From: Poecilobothrus nobilitatus
Lineage: Eukaryota > Arthropoda > Insecta > Diptera > Dolichopodidae
Direction: 5' to 3'
DNA length: 64,000 nt
Assembly: GCA_947095535.1 (NCBI GenBank)
Contig: OX352772.1
Location: 252,111,946 to 252,175,945, forward strand
The notes under the pieces were generated by a model that saw only the letters and a list, made by a program, of their open reading frames with translations, was not told the DNA's origin and made no database searches. The translations under genes and the position numbers were made by a program. Of this stretch, positions 1 through 10,966 are shown piece after piece (position 1 is the stretch's first letter; each line of letters begins with the position of its first letter).

Positions 1-1362
1 TTTTTCATCTTTATTAAGACATAAATTACAACGTTGTTGTAGTACACATAAAATAGGTTCATGTTCCTTTATTTCATAAACTTCATTATCAATACACTTT
101 TCTCGAAAAAATTTTTCTTGCATGCACTTCAAATCGTAAAAAATATAGAGAACATCTTCAATATTCGGGTTTCTTTCATCTGGTAGTATAAAACAATAAT
201 GTTCCTGAGGAACATGTTTACTACATGTTTTGCAATAATATTCGCCGCAAGTATGTTCTCTATTTGTCTGGTATGTTCTTAGACATTTTGTGCATCTCTT
301 TACTGTGCTGCAAATGGATGCTTCCTTCCGTGAATTGGAAGCTTTATGGTTATTAAAACAATTATTCCCTCTAAAATAGCGGTTACAATCTTTACACAAA
401 ATATTTAATTGGTTTTTTGGGCATGCTGGAGAATATTGACATTGGGGACATGTTCCACCACATCTGTGACTATTTCGCATATTAAATGGCTTATGGCACT
501 TTTCACAATAATAACTACAGCAAAATGCCGCAGTAAGCGAAATGATTACGTTGTAATGGCCTTTGTCGTACAGGAGATTGATCCTTTTTTCACCGCCATT
601 TCCCTCAAATATAATATCTCTACCTTTGCTTCCATATTTATAAACGGTTATGGAGTATTCCTTTAAATATTGTTGGAACTGCTGAAGTTCTGGTATTCCA
701 CAACTTTCTTGAGGTATATTGATGTTGGCGTTGTTAATAAGTTCTGCTGCCTTCATTGTTTGTAATTTTTCAGAGTCCTTTCGAATTTTAATGTAATCAA
801 AATGCTTATCAATGTAAGACTTTCTACTACTAACGCTCTTGGAAGGCATAATTTATCGTTGTTGCTAATACTAACGATACCTTTTTTCTTAGCACATGCC
901 TCATCGAAGGTATTATACTTTTTTCCCCTCCCTCTGCCCTGAGGAAGCTTAATAGAAGTAATCTATGCAAAATGTATCAGTGCTAAGTCCTTCAGAGTTG
1001 CTTTGAAAAATTTTTGATATCATTTCCCAGATATCTCGAAATTTAATTTCTGAAGCGTCTCTAAAATTTATCCACCCGGGACTTCGCTCTTCAAAATTTC
1101 TTCCATAAAATGTAATACCCACCTTATCCGTGGGGTTGACATTTTCGAGAATGTAAAGTGTTACTTCATTTATTGCATTTTTGATCCAATTGGTTGGCTC
1201 TTCATGATCCGGTACCGGTTTGATTTTAAATTCAATTTTACGTCCTTGTAAATTAAACCGTTTTACCATCGTACTAGCATCTTTTGTGATTGCAACATAA
1301 TTTTCATGATTCTGTTGTTGCTGCTCTTCTTGATATTTATTTAGTAAAATTTTTTTCGACAT
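1..1362 (-). pseudogene. 5' part of protein-primed PolB gene, left palindrome copy (partial, broken)
   Basis: This is the mirror copy of 4855-6215. A 137-codon ORF runs from 1362 to 949. A shift of reading frame follows at the same place as in the right copy, then the cysteine-rich N-terminal region of the polymerase continues to the window edge. In this copy the in-frame ATG used to open the second segment of the right copy is lost (AAG-type change near 822). The product would be a viral-type, family-B DNA polymerase of the Maverick/adintovirus/bidnavirus group. Catalytic palm motifs lie outside the window if they exist at all. The first ORF differs from its right-arm twin by only a few residues (for example N/S, S/G and D/G changes). 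The gene is truncated here by the window, not necessarily in the genome. Confidence 0.75.
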
Positions 1363-1872
1363 TTTTATTATTTTATATTTTTAATTATTTTTAACTATTT
1401 AAGTTTTAATATGACTAGTTATGGAACTGATTTGCTGTATTTTTTAAAAACTACTTGTTAAATACCAAAATAATTTGTATTCCTATGCGATAAAAGAATA
1501 AAAATATAAATTTAATTTCGAGTCAATATAATATTAGGAAAAGTTCAAATGGTTCAGGTATTTCCATTTAGATTAAAAATAATTTCAAAACACAAATTAA
1601 TTTATACTTTTTATGCAACATTAAATATATTGCATATAAGATTATACCACATAATTACAACATTCTAAAATATGCAAATTATATTTTTGCATTCTCATTA
1701 ATTAATCACTGTACATTTTATAAACTATGCCTAAGAATTAAATTATTATGGAGTTAAAATGTTAGTCACCAACAATTTGTAATTTTAAATTGAAAAATTG
1801 TTTGTATTTCATATTTTTCAGGCTAATCCATTTAAATCATACCTTGTGTCTGAAGGTAAGCTTTGCTGATTA

Positions 1873-1944
1873 AAAGCTCCGCCATTTGCACCGCCATATC
1901 TTTACCAGGAAAGCTTAAAGCTCCGCCATTTGCACCGCCATATC
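1873..1944. repeat. Two 28-bp direct repeats, period 44 bp
   Basis: The 28-bp string starting AAAGCTCCGCCATTTGCACC occurs at 1873-1900 and 1917-1944, in the leader upstream of the divergent PolB ORF. The mirror copy sits at about 4273-4344. It is G/C-richer than its surroundings and could be a protein-binding site. A 62-codon frame across it is probably incidental. Confidence 0.8.
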
Positions 1945-2032
1945 CAGCGTGGGAAAATATTTATGCAAATGAGATCAAGTATCGTGATACCGTCATAATT
2001 AATTTCCGGAAAAAGCTTCCCCAAGTTCAACG

Positions 2033-2523
2033 ACTTAACCAAGTATCATGATACCGGCATAATTAATTTCCGGAAAACGCTTTCGTAAATAATAGACAAG
2101 ATCAACTAGATAATGTAGAACAAGTAAGTGCAATGATCTTGTTGTGATAATATAGTAACATAAATTATTGCAACAAATAAAATGCAGATATTCAACTTGT
2201 TATTTGTATTTAGTTTAAAGTAATTTTAAATGAAAAACAATTGAACGTGTGTTATTAGGTTTGTTATACTCTGCAAAAAAATAATAAATATTTGTAAAAA
2301 TAAAACAACAAGTTCAATGACTTAACCTGGTATCGTGATACCGGCATAATTAATTTCCGGAAAACGCTTTTGTAAATAATAGACAACGTCAACTAGATAA
2401 TATAGAACAAGTAAGTACAATGATCTTGTTGTGATGGTATAGTAACATAAATTATTGTAACAAATAAAATGCAGATATTCAACTTGTTATTTGTATTTTA
2501 GTTTAAAGTAATTTTCAATGAAA
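2033..2523. repeat. ~210-bp direct repeats in the palindrome centre
   Basis: The stretch beginning at about 2040 (a GGTATCATGATACC-like palindrome, then CATAATTAATTTCCGGAAAA) is repeated from about 2328 to 2523. The second copy lies outside the palindrome arm, so one end of the arm sequence has been duplicated directly. Both copies carry the self-complementary TTCCGGAA core. Confidence 0.8.
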
Positions 2524-3553
2524 AACGAGGAAGAATACAGTTGCCTTTGTCAACTCTTAGATACCCGTACGAACCGTTAGTATGTTCACAGCCTGTCACT
2601 CTGCTTACAATATTATTTTTTTAATATTTTAGTGTTTTAAAATAATTTGGGTGAATTTTATAATTTCTAGAACTATGGGTTGTACAAATATTCAAACTAC
2701 ATTTTTATATGTACATTCTTCAAAAGCAGATTCTAACCTTCCACATAACGACTATCAATCCAAAACTTTTTCAAATATTCTATAGTACCATTTAATACTA
2801 AGCGGTAAATGTATATTAAATTTACTTAGTACAAAATAGTAAATATAATTTTAAATATTATATTATATTATATTTAAATATTCCATTGACAGAATAATTT
2901 CTTATAAGTACAATAAAATACATATATGTATGTAAATACGGCGCTATATAATATACATCTATACTCTTATCATTCATTCACTAGTGACATATACGATATG
3001 TAAATAAACATGATATTATATAAGTATGTATATATATCAATATCATATCATTAAATAAAAATTCTTCAAGCAACCGTTATGTTGTTTATTTATATACATT
3101 TTTTTGTACTACGTATTATATCCTCAACAATTTCAAATTATCGAGTAAAACAAATGCAAAAAATTTGTTGAAAAAATTTGTTAGAAAATTTGAAAAAATC
3201 AAGTAACACTTTCGTCAATTATAAAGTAACCCTATATTATTAAAAAAAGTTGTTAACAGAAATAAGAGTATAATGTTGATGCTTTAATTTTTGTGTATTA
3301 CTTCAAAAAATTTTAACAGGTGTTCAAGTTACAGGTGTTTAAAAATAGGAAATTTTCAGTTTTTGACCGATTACAGCTCCTAAACGTGGGATGATACAAA
3401 AAAAATTTCTGAAATAACTCATACTTATTTTCAAAGATCTAATTTCTGTCAAAATTTCAAGATTTCAACTTTAACCGTTTAGAAGATAGAAGGGTTAAAA
3501 GATTTTGCAAAATTTGAGTTTCGTATAACGGTAAATTAAGACACCGTATACTC
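2524..3553 (-). mobile_element. Truncated Helentron/DINE-like element in the palindrome spacer
   Basis: This is the reverse complement of much of 57600-58571: the terminal hairpin region (AGTTGAC...GTCAACT), the TACCCGTAC-type subterminal repeat, and the tail starting CGAGGAAGAATACAG all recur. The copy ends at about 3553, where the 57-kb copy continues into its 5' half, so this one is 5'-truncated. No coding capacity is visible. It explains most of the unpaired spacer between the palindrome arms. Confidence 0.75.
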
Positions 3554-3908
3554 TGTACAATGTGCTGGTACCTACCTTAGGTGGGGGGAAACAGGTATAA
3601 ATAAAACGCCTCATACAAAGTAATTTACAAGAGCATAAATATTTTAATTTGCATAGTTGTTTAAAAAAAATTTGTTGGAAATTCCATCTAATGCATATAT
3701 TAATATTAAAAAAACTCGTGACTGGCTACACCCAAATAGAATAAGTCTATTTTAAACAACTTTAATTTTCTACCGCATATTATACAAAGTAATTTACACC
3801 AACGAATTTTTTTCAAAATATATTTCAATTAAACACAAATCAATTTTTTTCCTTGCAATTGTACCTCCCTCAAATAATAACAATGATATTATATGAAACT
3901 TAACTTAT
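3554..3908. other. Spacer with two TACAAAGTAATTTACA motifs; no gene
   Basis: A/T-rich non-coding sequence. It contains TACAAAGTAATTTACA at 3614-3629 and again at 3783-3798. The same core recurs downstream of the polymerase gene (8854, 9208 and 9258 regions). No ORF of note. Confidence 0.6.
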
Positions 3909-6215
3909 TTGTTTTATTTTACAAGTATTTATTAATTTTTTGCAGAGTATAACAAACCTAATAACACACATTCAATTGTTTTTCATTTAAAATTACTTTA
4001 AACTAAAATACAAATAACAAGTTGAATATCTGCATTTTATTTGTTACAATAATTTATGTTACTATATTATCACAACAAGATCATTGCACTTACTTGTTCT
4101 ACATTATCTAGTTGACCTTGTCTATTATTTACGAAAGCGTTTTCCGGAAATTAATTATGCCGGTATCATGATACTTGGTTAAGTCGTTGAACTTGGGGAA
4201 GCTTTTTCCGGAAATTAATTATGACGGTATCACGATACTTGATCTCATTTGCATAAATATTTTCCCACGCTGGATATGGCGGTGCAAATGGCGGAGCTTT
4301 AAGCTTTCCTGGTAAAGATATGGCGGTGCAAATGGCGGAGCTTTTAATCAGCAAAGCTTACCTTCAGACACAAGGTATGATTTAAATGGATTAGCCTGAA
4401 AAATATGAAATACAAACAATTTTTCAATTTAAAATTACAAATTGTTGGTGACTAACATTTTAACTCCATAATAATTTAATTCTTAGGCATAGTTTATAAA
4501 ATGTACAGTGATTAATTAATGAGAATGCAAAAATATAATTTGCATATTTTAGAATGTTGTAATTATGTGGTATAATCTTATATGCAATATATTTAATGTT
4601 GCATAAAAAGTATAAATTAATTTGTGTTTTGAAATTATTTTTAATCTAAATGGAAATACCTGAACCATTTGAACTTTTCCTAATATTATATTGACTCGAA
4701 ATTAAATTTATATTTTTATTCTTTTATCGCATAGGAATACAAATTATTTTGGTATTTAACAAGTAGTTTTTAAAAAATACAGCAAATCAGTTCCATAACT
4801 AGTCATATTAAAACTTAAATAGTTAAAAATAATTAAAAATATAAAATAATAAAAATGTCGAAAAAAATTTTACTAAATAAATATCAAGAAGAGCAGCAAC
4901 AACAGAATCATGAAAATTATGTTGCAATCACAAAAGATGCTAGTACGATGGTAAAACGGTTTAATTTACAAGGACGTAAAATTGAATTTAAAATCAAACC
5001 GGTACCGGATCATGAAGAGCCAACCAATTGGATCAAAAATGCAATAAATGAAGTAACACTTTACATTCTCGAAAATGTCAACCCCACGGATAAGGTGGGT
5101 ATTACATTTTATGGAAGAAGTTTTGAAGAGCGAGGTCCCGGGTGGATAAATTTTAGAGGCGCTTCAGAAATTAAACTTCGAGATATCTGGGAAATGATAT
5201 CAAAAATTTTTCAAAGCAACTCTGAAGGACTTAGCACTGATACATTTTGCATAGATTACTTCTATTAAGCTTCCTCAGGGCAGAGGGAGGGGAAAAAGTA
5301 TAATACCTTCAATGAGGAATGTGCTAAGAAAAAAGATATCGTTAGTATTAGCAACAACGATAACTTATCCCTTCCAAGAGCGTTAGTAGTGGAATGTCTT
5401 ACATTGATAAGCATTTTGGTTACATTAAAATTCGAAAAGACTCTGAAAAACTACAAACAATGAAGGCAGCAGAACTTATTAACAACGCCAACATAAATAT
5501 ACCTCAAGAAAGTTGTGGAATACCAGAACTTCAGCAGTTCCAACAATATTTAAAGGAATACTCCATAATCGTTTATAAATATGGAAGCAAAGGTAGAGAT
5601 ATTATATTTGAGGGAAATGGCGGTGAAAAAAGGATCAATCTCCTGTACGACAAAGGCCATTACAACGTAATCATTTCGCTTACTGCGGCATTTTGCTGTA
5701 GTTATTATTGTGAAAAGTGCCATAAGCCATTTAATACGCGAAATAGTCACAGATGTGGTGGAACATGTCCCCAATGTCAATATTCTCCAGCATGCCCAAA
5801 AAACCAATTAAATATTTTGTGTAAAGATTGTAACCGCTATTTTAGAGGGAATAATTGTTTTAATAACCATAAAGCTTCCAATTCACGGAAGGAAGCATCC
5901 ATTTGCAGCACAGTAAAGAGATGCACAAAATGTCTAAGAACATACCAGACAAATAGAGAACATACTTGCGGCGAATATTATTGCAAAACATGTAGTAAAC
6001 ATGTTCCTCAGGAACATTATTGTTTTATACTACCAGATGAAAGAAACCCGAATATTGAAGATGTTCTCTATATTTTTTACGATTTGGAGTGCATGCAGGA
6101 AAAATTTTTCCGAGAAAAGTGTATTGATAATGAAGTTTATGAAATAAAGGAACATGAACCTATTTTATGTGTACTACAACAACGTTGTAATTTATGTCTT
6201 AATAAAGATGAAAAA
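3909..6215. repeat. Right arm of the ~2.3-kb inverted repeat
   Basis: Reverse complement of 1-2308. It holds the upstream leader, the 137-codon ORF and the first ~270 codons of the polymerase ORF. Similarity to the left arm is continuous to the window edge, so the right boundary (6215) is set by the window and not by a visible end of homology. Confidence 0.93.
4855..5268 (+). CDS. N-terminal segment of PolB-associated protein (137 codons), frameshifted from the polymerase
   Basis: The ATG at 4855 follows an A-rich leader. The ORF is lysine- and glutamine-rich at its start and ends in TAA just before a G/R-rich stretch. A diverged copy at 13988-14443 (minus) reads straight through this point into the G-R-G-R-G-K motif and beyond. 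The two parts are therefore best seen as one ancestral N-terminal region of the polymerase, broken here by a one-base shift near 5264 that both palindrome arms share. Conserved blocks include PTDKVGITF, the WINF segment and KIFQSNS. This region precedes the cysteine-rich domain in many Maverick/adintovirus-type polymerases; its function is not established. It could alternatively be a separate small protein, but the copy at 14 kb argues against that. Confidence 0.7.
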   Translation: MSKKILLNKYQEEQQQQNHENYVAITKDASTMVKRFNLQGRKIEFKIKPVPDHEEPTNWIKNAINEVTLYILENVNPTDKVGITFYGRSFEERGPGWINFRGASEIKLRDIWEMISKIFQSNSEGLSTDTFCIDYFY

Positions 6216-8749
6216 GAAGAATTTTGCGATAGATGTGGACAAAGGCAACATATTTTAAAAATAAATATTATTGACATTTTCGTACAATTTATATTGAATC
6301 AGCGTAAAATATTTAAAACAGTTATTGTAATAGCACATAATGGGCAAGCATATGACCATCAATTCATACTAAAGTACATAACAGAAAACACTAAGCTAAA
6401 GCCTGAATTAATAATGCGAGGTACTAAGATAATTTTAATGACAATAGAAAATATAAAATTTTTGGATTCATGGAATTATTTTCCTATGCCATTAGGAAAA
6501 TTACCTAAGACTTTTGGGTTACCGCAAGCATTCAAGAAGAAGATATTTTCCATATTACTTCAATACAACTGAGAATAAAAATTATATTGGAATACTGCCA
6601 CCACAGAAATTTTATAACGCTGACACAATGAAAGAAGAAGAACGCAATCAATTTATTAAATGGTATGAGGAACATAAAAATGACGAATTTAACATGCAGA
6701 GAGATATTGTTGAGTACTGTTTAAGTGATGTAAATATATTAACACAGGCATGCTTAAAATTTAGAAAATCTTTCTCGAAGAATGTGACGTGGAACCATTT
6801 TTAGAGGCTACCACAATAGCTTCAGCATGCAATCTAGTATATCGAAGAAAATTTCTACAACCAAATACAATAAGTCTTATACCTAAAAATGGATATAGAT
6901 TGACCAATAATCAGTCAAAAATAGCTATACAATGGTTGATTTATGAAGAAGAAAAAAGGAATATTAATATCAGACATGCAGCTAAAGAAAAGGAAGCTAT
7001 TATTTCAGGAACAAAATTTGATGGATATTGCCTTGAAACCCGTCAAATTTTTGAATTCCATGGGTGCTATTTTCATGGTCATCCTGTATGTTTACAACAT
7101 GAAAGAGACAGACCATTGACCATCCGAATGATACGTTAAACAGACGATATGAAAGAACAATAGAAAAATCTGAAAGATTAAAAAAATTAGGGTATGTATT
7201 ACAATATTTTATTTCATATTTTTAAAAATTAAAACTGCTTTCATATAATATAAATTTTCTTTTGTCCCATAGATATGAAGTAATTGAAATGTGGAGTTGT
7301 GAATTTAAAAAGCACTTGTTAGGAGAAGAACTTTCACATTTAAAAAATCATCCGTTAATACACAATGCTCCTCTAAATCCCAGAGATTCTTTTTGTGTAT
7401 CAATGTGTATCAATATTACAAATGCAAAGAAGCAGAAAAAATTAAATATATTGATGTATGCTCGTTGTATCCATATGTATGTAAATATGGAAAATTTCCC
7501 ATAGGCCACCCAAAAATTTACGTGGGAAGTTCTAAATGTATCCAACAAAATTTAGAAAATATGAACGGTCTCATTAAATGTAAAATACTTCCACCTGAAG
7601 AACTATTACATCCAGTATTACCAATTGAACAAAACAACAAGTTCATGTTTTCTTTGTGTCACAAATGCGGAGAAGAAAAAAACCAAAATGATTTTTGTAC
7701 ACACTCTAATGAAGAACGAGCTTTAATCGGAACATGGGTTATAGACGAAGTTTTAAAAGCCCTGGAGAAAAACTATATAATACTGGAAATTTATGAAATA
7801 TGGGAATACAATGTTGTTCAATACGACAAACTAACCAATTATGATGGTTTATTCACTAAGATGATGGACAAATTTTTAAAAATGAAGACGCAGGCATCAG
7901 GGTGGCCTTCTAAATATATTACAGAAGCAGACAAAAATAAATATATAGAAGATTTCTTCCAAAATGAAAACATTCAATTAGAATTTTCTAAAATTATTAA
8001 AAATGATGGTTTAAGATCCTTCGCAAAATTGATGTTGAACTCATTTTGGGGTAAATTTGGTCAGAGAGAAAATCAACAAAAACCAAAATTATAAATGAGC
8101 CCCAGAGTTATATACTATGCTTACGAATCCAGCTTTAGAAATATGTCATATATTGTCCGTTAACGAAGAAAATCTCATTTTGAGCTGGCAATATAAGGAA
8201 GAAGCGACAGATAGCCTTTCTACTGTAAACTTTTGTATCACTCAGGCTCGCTTGAAATTATATAATTATCTAGAAGGTTTAAACAACAGAGTGTTATACT
8301 ATAACACGGATTCGATTATATATGTATCCAGAGAAGGTGAATATGACCCGCCGACAGGAGAATTTATCGGAAACATGACCGATGAGTTAGACTGCTATGG
8401 AAATCAAAGTTACATATCAGAATTTGTAAGTGGTGGCCCAAAAAATTATGCTTTTAATGTACATTCTACTAGAAATAATACAGAAAAAATTGTATTTAAA
8501 GTAAAGGGAATATCACTAAATTATTCAGCATCGCAAAAGATCAATTTCAGTACGATCAAAAATGCTGTGTTGAATTATAATGAAGTGGAACCTATACATA
8601 TTTTATCAGATAATATACGCCGTACTCAGAATCACGAAGTAATTAGTGTTCCTGAAACAAAACTTTATCGAGCAATGATAGAAAAAAGAAAATTTTTTGA
8701 AGACTACAGTTCATTACCGTATGGGTTTAAAAGGCGTCAAATAGAATAA
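5394..8749 (+). pseudogene. Protein-primed family-B DNA polymerase (Maverick/adintovirus-like), multiple frameshifts and an intron
   Basis: Read across frames, the gene has the full order of a viral-type PolB. First comes a cysteine/histidine-rich region with repeated CxxC pairs (about 5700-6030). Exonuclease motif I follows (YIFYDLE, ~6075), then motif II (AHNGQAYDHQF, ~6340), then a stretch typical of an embedded endonuclease-like fold (FEFHGCYFHGH, ~7050). Palm motif A is DVCSLYP (~7460), motif B is KLMLNSFWGKFG (~8025) and motif C is YYNTDS (~8300). Open segments are 5394-6572, 6514-6804, 6789-7139, 7273-7504, 7393-8094 and 8117-8749. Successive frame changes and one clean intron (7192-7272) separate them. 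Motif C retains D-S but has N before T. No capsid or integrase gene is visible on either side. It is probably inactive, yet all catalytic blocks are still readable. Confidence 0.88.
7192..7272 (+). other. 81-bp spliceosomal-type intron in the PolB gene
   Basis: The 5' splice site GGTATGT at 7191-7197 fits the GTATGT consensus. The 3' end is a T-rich tract followed by CCCATAG ending at 7272. Joining 7191 to 7273 keeps the reading frame through a leucine-glycine-tyrosine-glutamate junction, whereas the intron itself contains stops. The length is typical of short insect introns. Confidence 0.7.
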
Positions 8750-9394
8750 AACGTATTAAAATACATCTCCAAATATATTATTTGAAAATTATAATTTATA
8801 GATTAATAAAAATGACATTGTATAAAACTTACTTAACTTATTTCATTTACATTATACAAAGTATGTATTTTAAAATAATATAAGCTTATTTTAATTTGCA
8901 TTAGTTAACAATTAAATTTAATAAATTTTTCATCATTTTAGCACACCTGCATAGTATGCATATAAAAAGGTAAGTATACAATATATATTAAATATAATTC
9001 CGCATTCCAATTTCTTTTACATAAATCTTATTTGACATATTTTTAAAATCACGATTTCTATATTAATTAATTTACTTCTTTTATTTACCATATGCATAAT
9101 ATAAAAGGAATTAAAATATGAAAATTATAATTCATAACACAATAAATTTATTTGATTTTATAATGTTCTAATTTGTATGTACAATAACAGAAAATTTAAT
9201 TTACATTATACAAAGTAGCAGAAAATTTAACAATAACTGACTTTTTTATTTGCAAAATACAAAGTAGTTAATATAATAAATCAATTAACATTAACATACA
9301 TTTTTATCAAACACCTGGATTTTTTCTTTAAAAATTTTTTCTGCAATAAACATAACAATTAATCAATAAATACATTTTTTTAAATTACTTTAGA
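8750..9394. other. A/T-rich 3' flank of PolB; TACAAAGTA motifs
   Basis: No ORF. The core ATTATACAAAGTA appears at 8851-8863 and at about 9203-9216, and a variant AAAATACAAAGTAGTTA at about 9254. The same motif flanks the gene on the upstream side (3614, 3783). Confidence 0.55.
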
Positions 9395-9705
9395 ACTAAG
9401 ATACAATATCAAGGTCAATATCTGCATTTTATTTATCTCATAAATAACAACTGCATTCTTGTGTTAATATTACGTTAAAATAACTGATTGACCGTGAAAG
9501 CTTTTTATTAAAAAATAAATTCTTATTATTTACAATAATCTATGTTACTATATACTATCACAACAAGATCATTGCACTTACTTGTATTATTTACTAAAGC
9601 TTTTTCCGGAAACTAATCATGCAACCGGTAGAAATACTACACACCTGTTTAGGTCATTGCACTATCAACTTGTTCCACATTATCTAGTTGACCTTCTGTA
9701 ACACT
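9395..9705 (+). repeat. Diverged direct copy of the PolB leader repeat (3960-4240)
   Basis: ATATCTGCATTTTATTT, ATCACAACAAGATCATTGCA, CTTTTTCCGGAAA and ATTATCTAGTTGACCTT occur here in the same order and orientation as in the right arm upstream of PolB, with an extra ~80 bp inserted and some shuffling. The polymerase gene is thus flanked on both sides by copies of one repeat in direct orientation. Confidence 0.7.
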
Positions 9706-9876
9706 GGCGCGATACATTACGTGATGATGTCAAGGCCGTCTGGCCAACGTGCCCCTATACCTACTAATTGTATCTTTCAAGATTAGGTTAGGTTAGGTTA
9801 AGCTGGCTGCCAAAAAGGCACACTCAGACCGTATTTTGGTCCATTGTTATACCAAGTAGCTTTTCCATCCCACTCG

Positions 9877-10140
9877 TTAAAACCAATTTGAGCTTTTTGC
9901 AAAGCGAAGAATACTCTTCATATTTTTACCTGCCAGATCGTTAAGGCTGTCGAAGAGATATTCCCCCAAATGGGTATTCCTTCTTACCGACAAGGCCGGG
10001 CATGTGCAAAGGAGATGGAGAGTAATTTCCTCCTCTTCTTCATCCTTGCAGGCTCTACAATAGTCGTTTGCGGATAAGCCAAGTCTTCTGGCATGCTTCC
10101 CTATTAGACAGTGATCGGTGATTATTATACCCATTGTCAT
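9877..10140 (-). pseudogene. C-terminal zinc-binding tail of LOA-like ORF2
   Basis: The 87-codon segment has CRAC then five acidic residues, then HLLCTCPAL. This is the CCHC-type tail that follows RNase H in LOA/R1-type elements. It is separated from the RNase H segment (10180-10815) by a small frame break. The stop at 9877 is the natural end of ORF2. The sequence downstream to 9782 is 3' UTR. Confidence 0.75.
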
Positions 10141-10179
10141 TCCAATGTCTGCGCTTTTGAGAGGAAGCAGATCATTAGA

Positions 10180-10815
10180 TCATCTTAAATCGGTTTTGGG
10201 CCATATCAATCTTGTGGTATTGCACGAGGTCAAGTTTGACCATTTGTAATTTACAATATCCTTTATTTCCTTTCGAAATACCGTTTTGCTTGTGGATAGA
10301 GGTACCCGTAGTCCTGCCCTATCCAGCAAAACTTGTAAGGTTGTACCAATTCTTGCGAGTTCATCAGCTTTTTCATTTCCCGGAATACCCCAATGACCTG
10401 ATACCCAGCAAAGCTGAATGCTAAACTGCCTGGCCATCCCGTTAAGAAGTTTTCGGCAGTTTATTACAGTCTTCGAGGTTGATTCCAGAGATTTTAACGC
10501 AGCCTGACTGTCTGACAGAATACGTACTTGCTTCACAGTCAAAACGCTTCTATTCAATAGAATCAAGGTTTCTTGAATTGCCATAATTTCCTCTTGGAAC
10601 ACAGTACAATGGTCTGGTAATTGGAAATTATGACTGATATTCAGATTATCTGAGAATACCCCGCATCCTACACTGCTGTTCATTTTTGAACCATCAGTGT
10701 AGAATTGTACTTCTTCCAAGGTCATCACTGTGCTCGAGTTCCAACTCTCACGGCCTGGGATGCTCGTCACATGAGATTTCCCGAAGAGGTAAGTGGGGGA
10801 CGTGTAGTCCACCAA
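10180..10815 (-). pseudogene. RNase H domain of LOA-like ORF2
   Basis: Four acidic catalytic positions can be read: D in YTDGSK, E in FQEEIMAI, D in ILSDSQAALKS and D in GNEKADELAR. The histidine of VSGHWGIPGNEKAD is also present. This domain removes the RNA strand during element copying. The segment is open over 211 codons and looks well preserved. A short tandem duplication (TAGCTTTTAGTCTCACAG) at about 10880-10930 separates it from the reverse transcriptase segment. Confidence 0.85.
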
Positions 10816-10966
10816 GGCGGAAGTGGACTTGAATTGGTTTATGATATCCGAGTGACCTTCTCATGAATTGATCCGTTGGGATATAGCTTTTAGTCTCACA
10901 GCTGTGTCTATAGCTTTTAGTCTCACAGCGGCTGCAAATTTACTATAATATTCTACAGGCATCAGA

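Larger units (their letters stand above)
1..2308. repeat. Left arm of a ~2.3-kb inverted repeat (palindrome)
   Basis: Position 1 pairs with 6215 and position 2308 with 3909 on the opposite strand, so this arm is the reverse complement of 3909-6215. Differences are few: a handful of substitutions, for example inside the 137-codon ORF, and rare 1-bp indels. Very high identity between the arms implies a recent inverted duplication, gene conversion, or an assembly fold. The arm reaches the window edge, so its outer limit is unknown. It carries the 5' part of a PolB gene reading leftward (1362 down to 1). Confidence 0.93.

Noticed and set aside
409..666. 85-codon plus ORF (and its twin at 5550-5807 minus)
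   Set aside because: Antisense shadow of the cysteine-rich PolB region.
1863..2051. 62-codon ORF present in both palindrome arms
   Set aside because: It only spans the 28-bp direct repeats in the leader. It has no motif, and its double occurrence comes from the palindrome.
1873..4344. CRISPR-like short repeats
   Set aside because: Only two 28-bp repeats per arm, in a eukaryotic-type context. No array and no cas genes.
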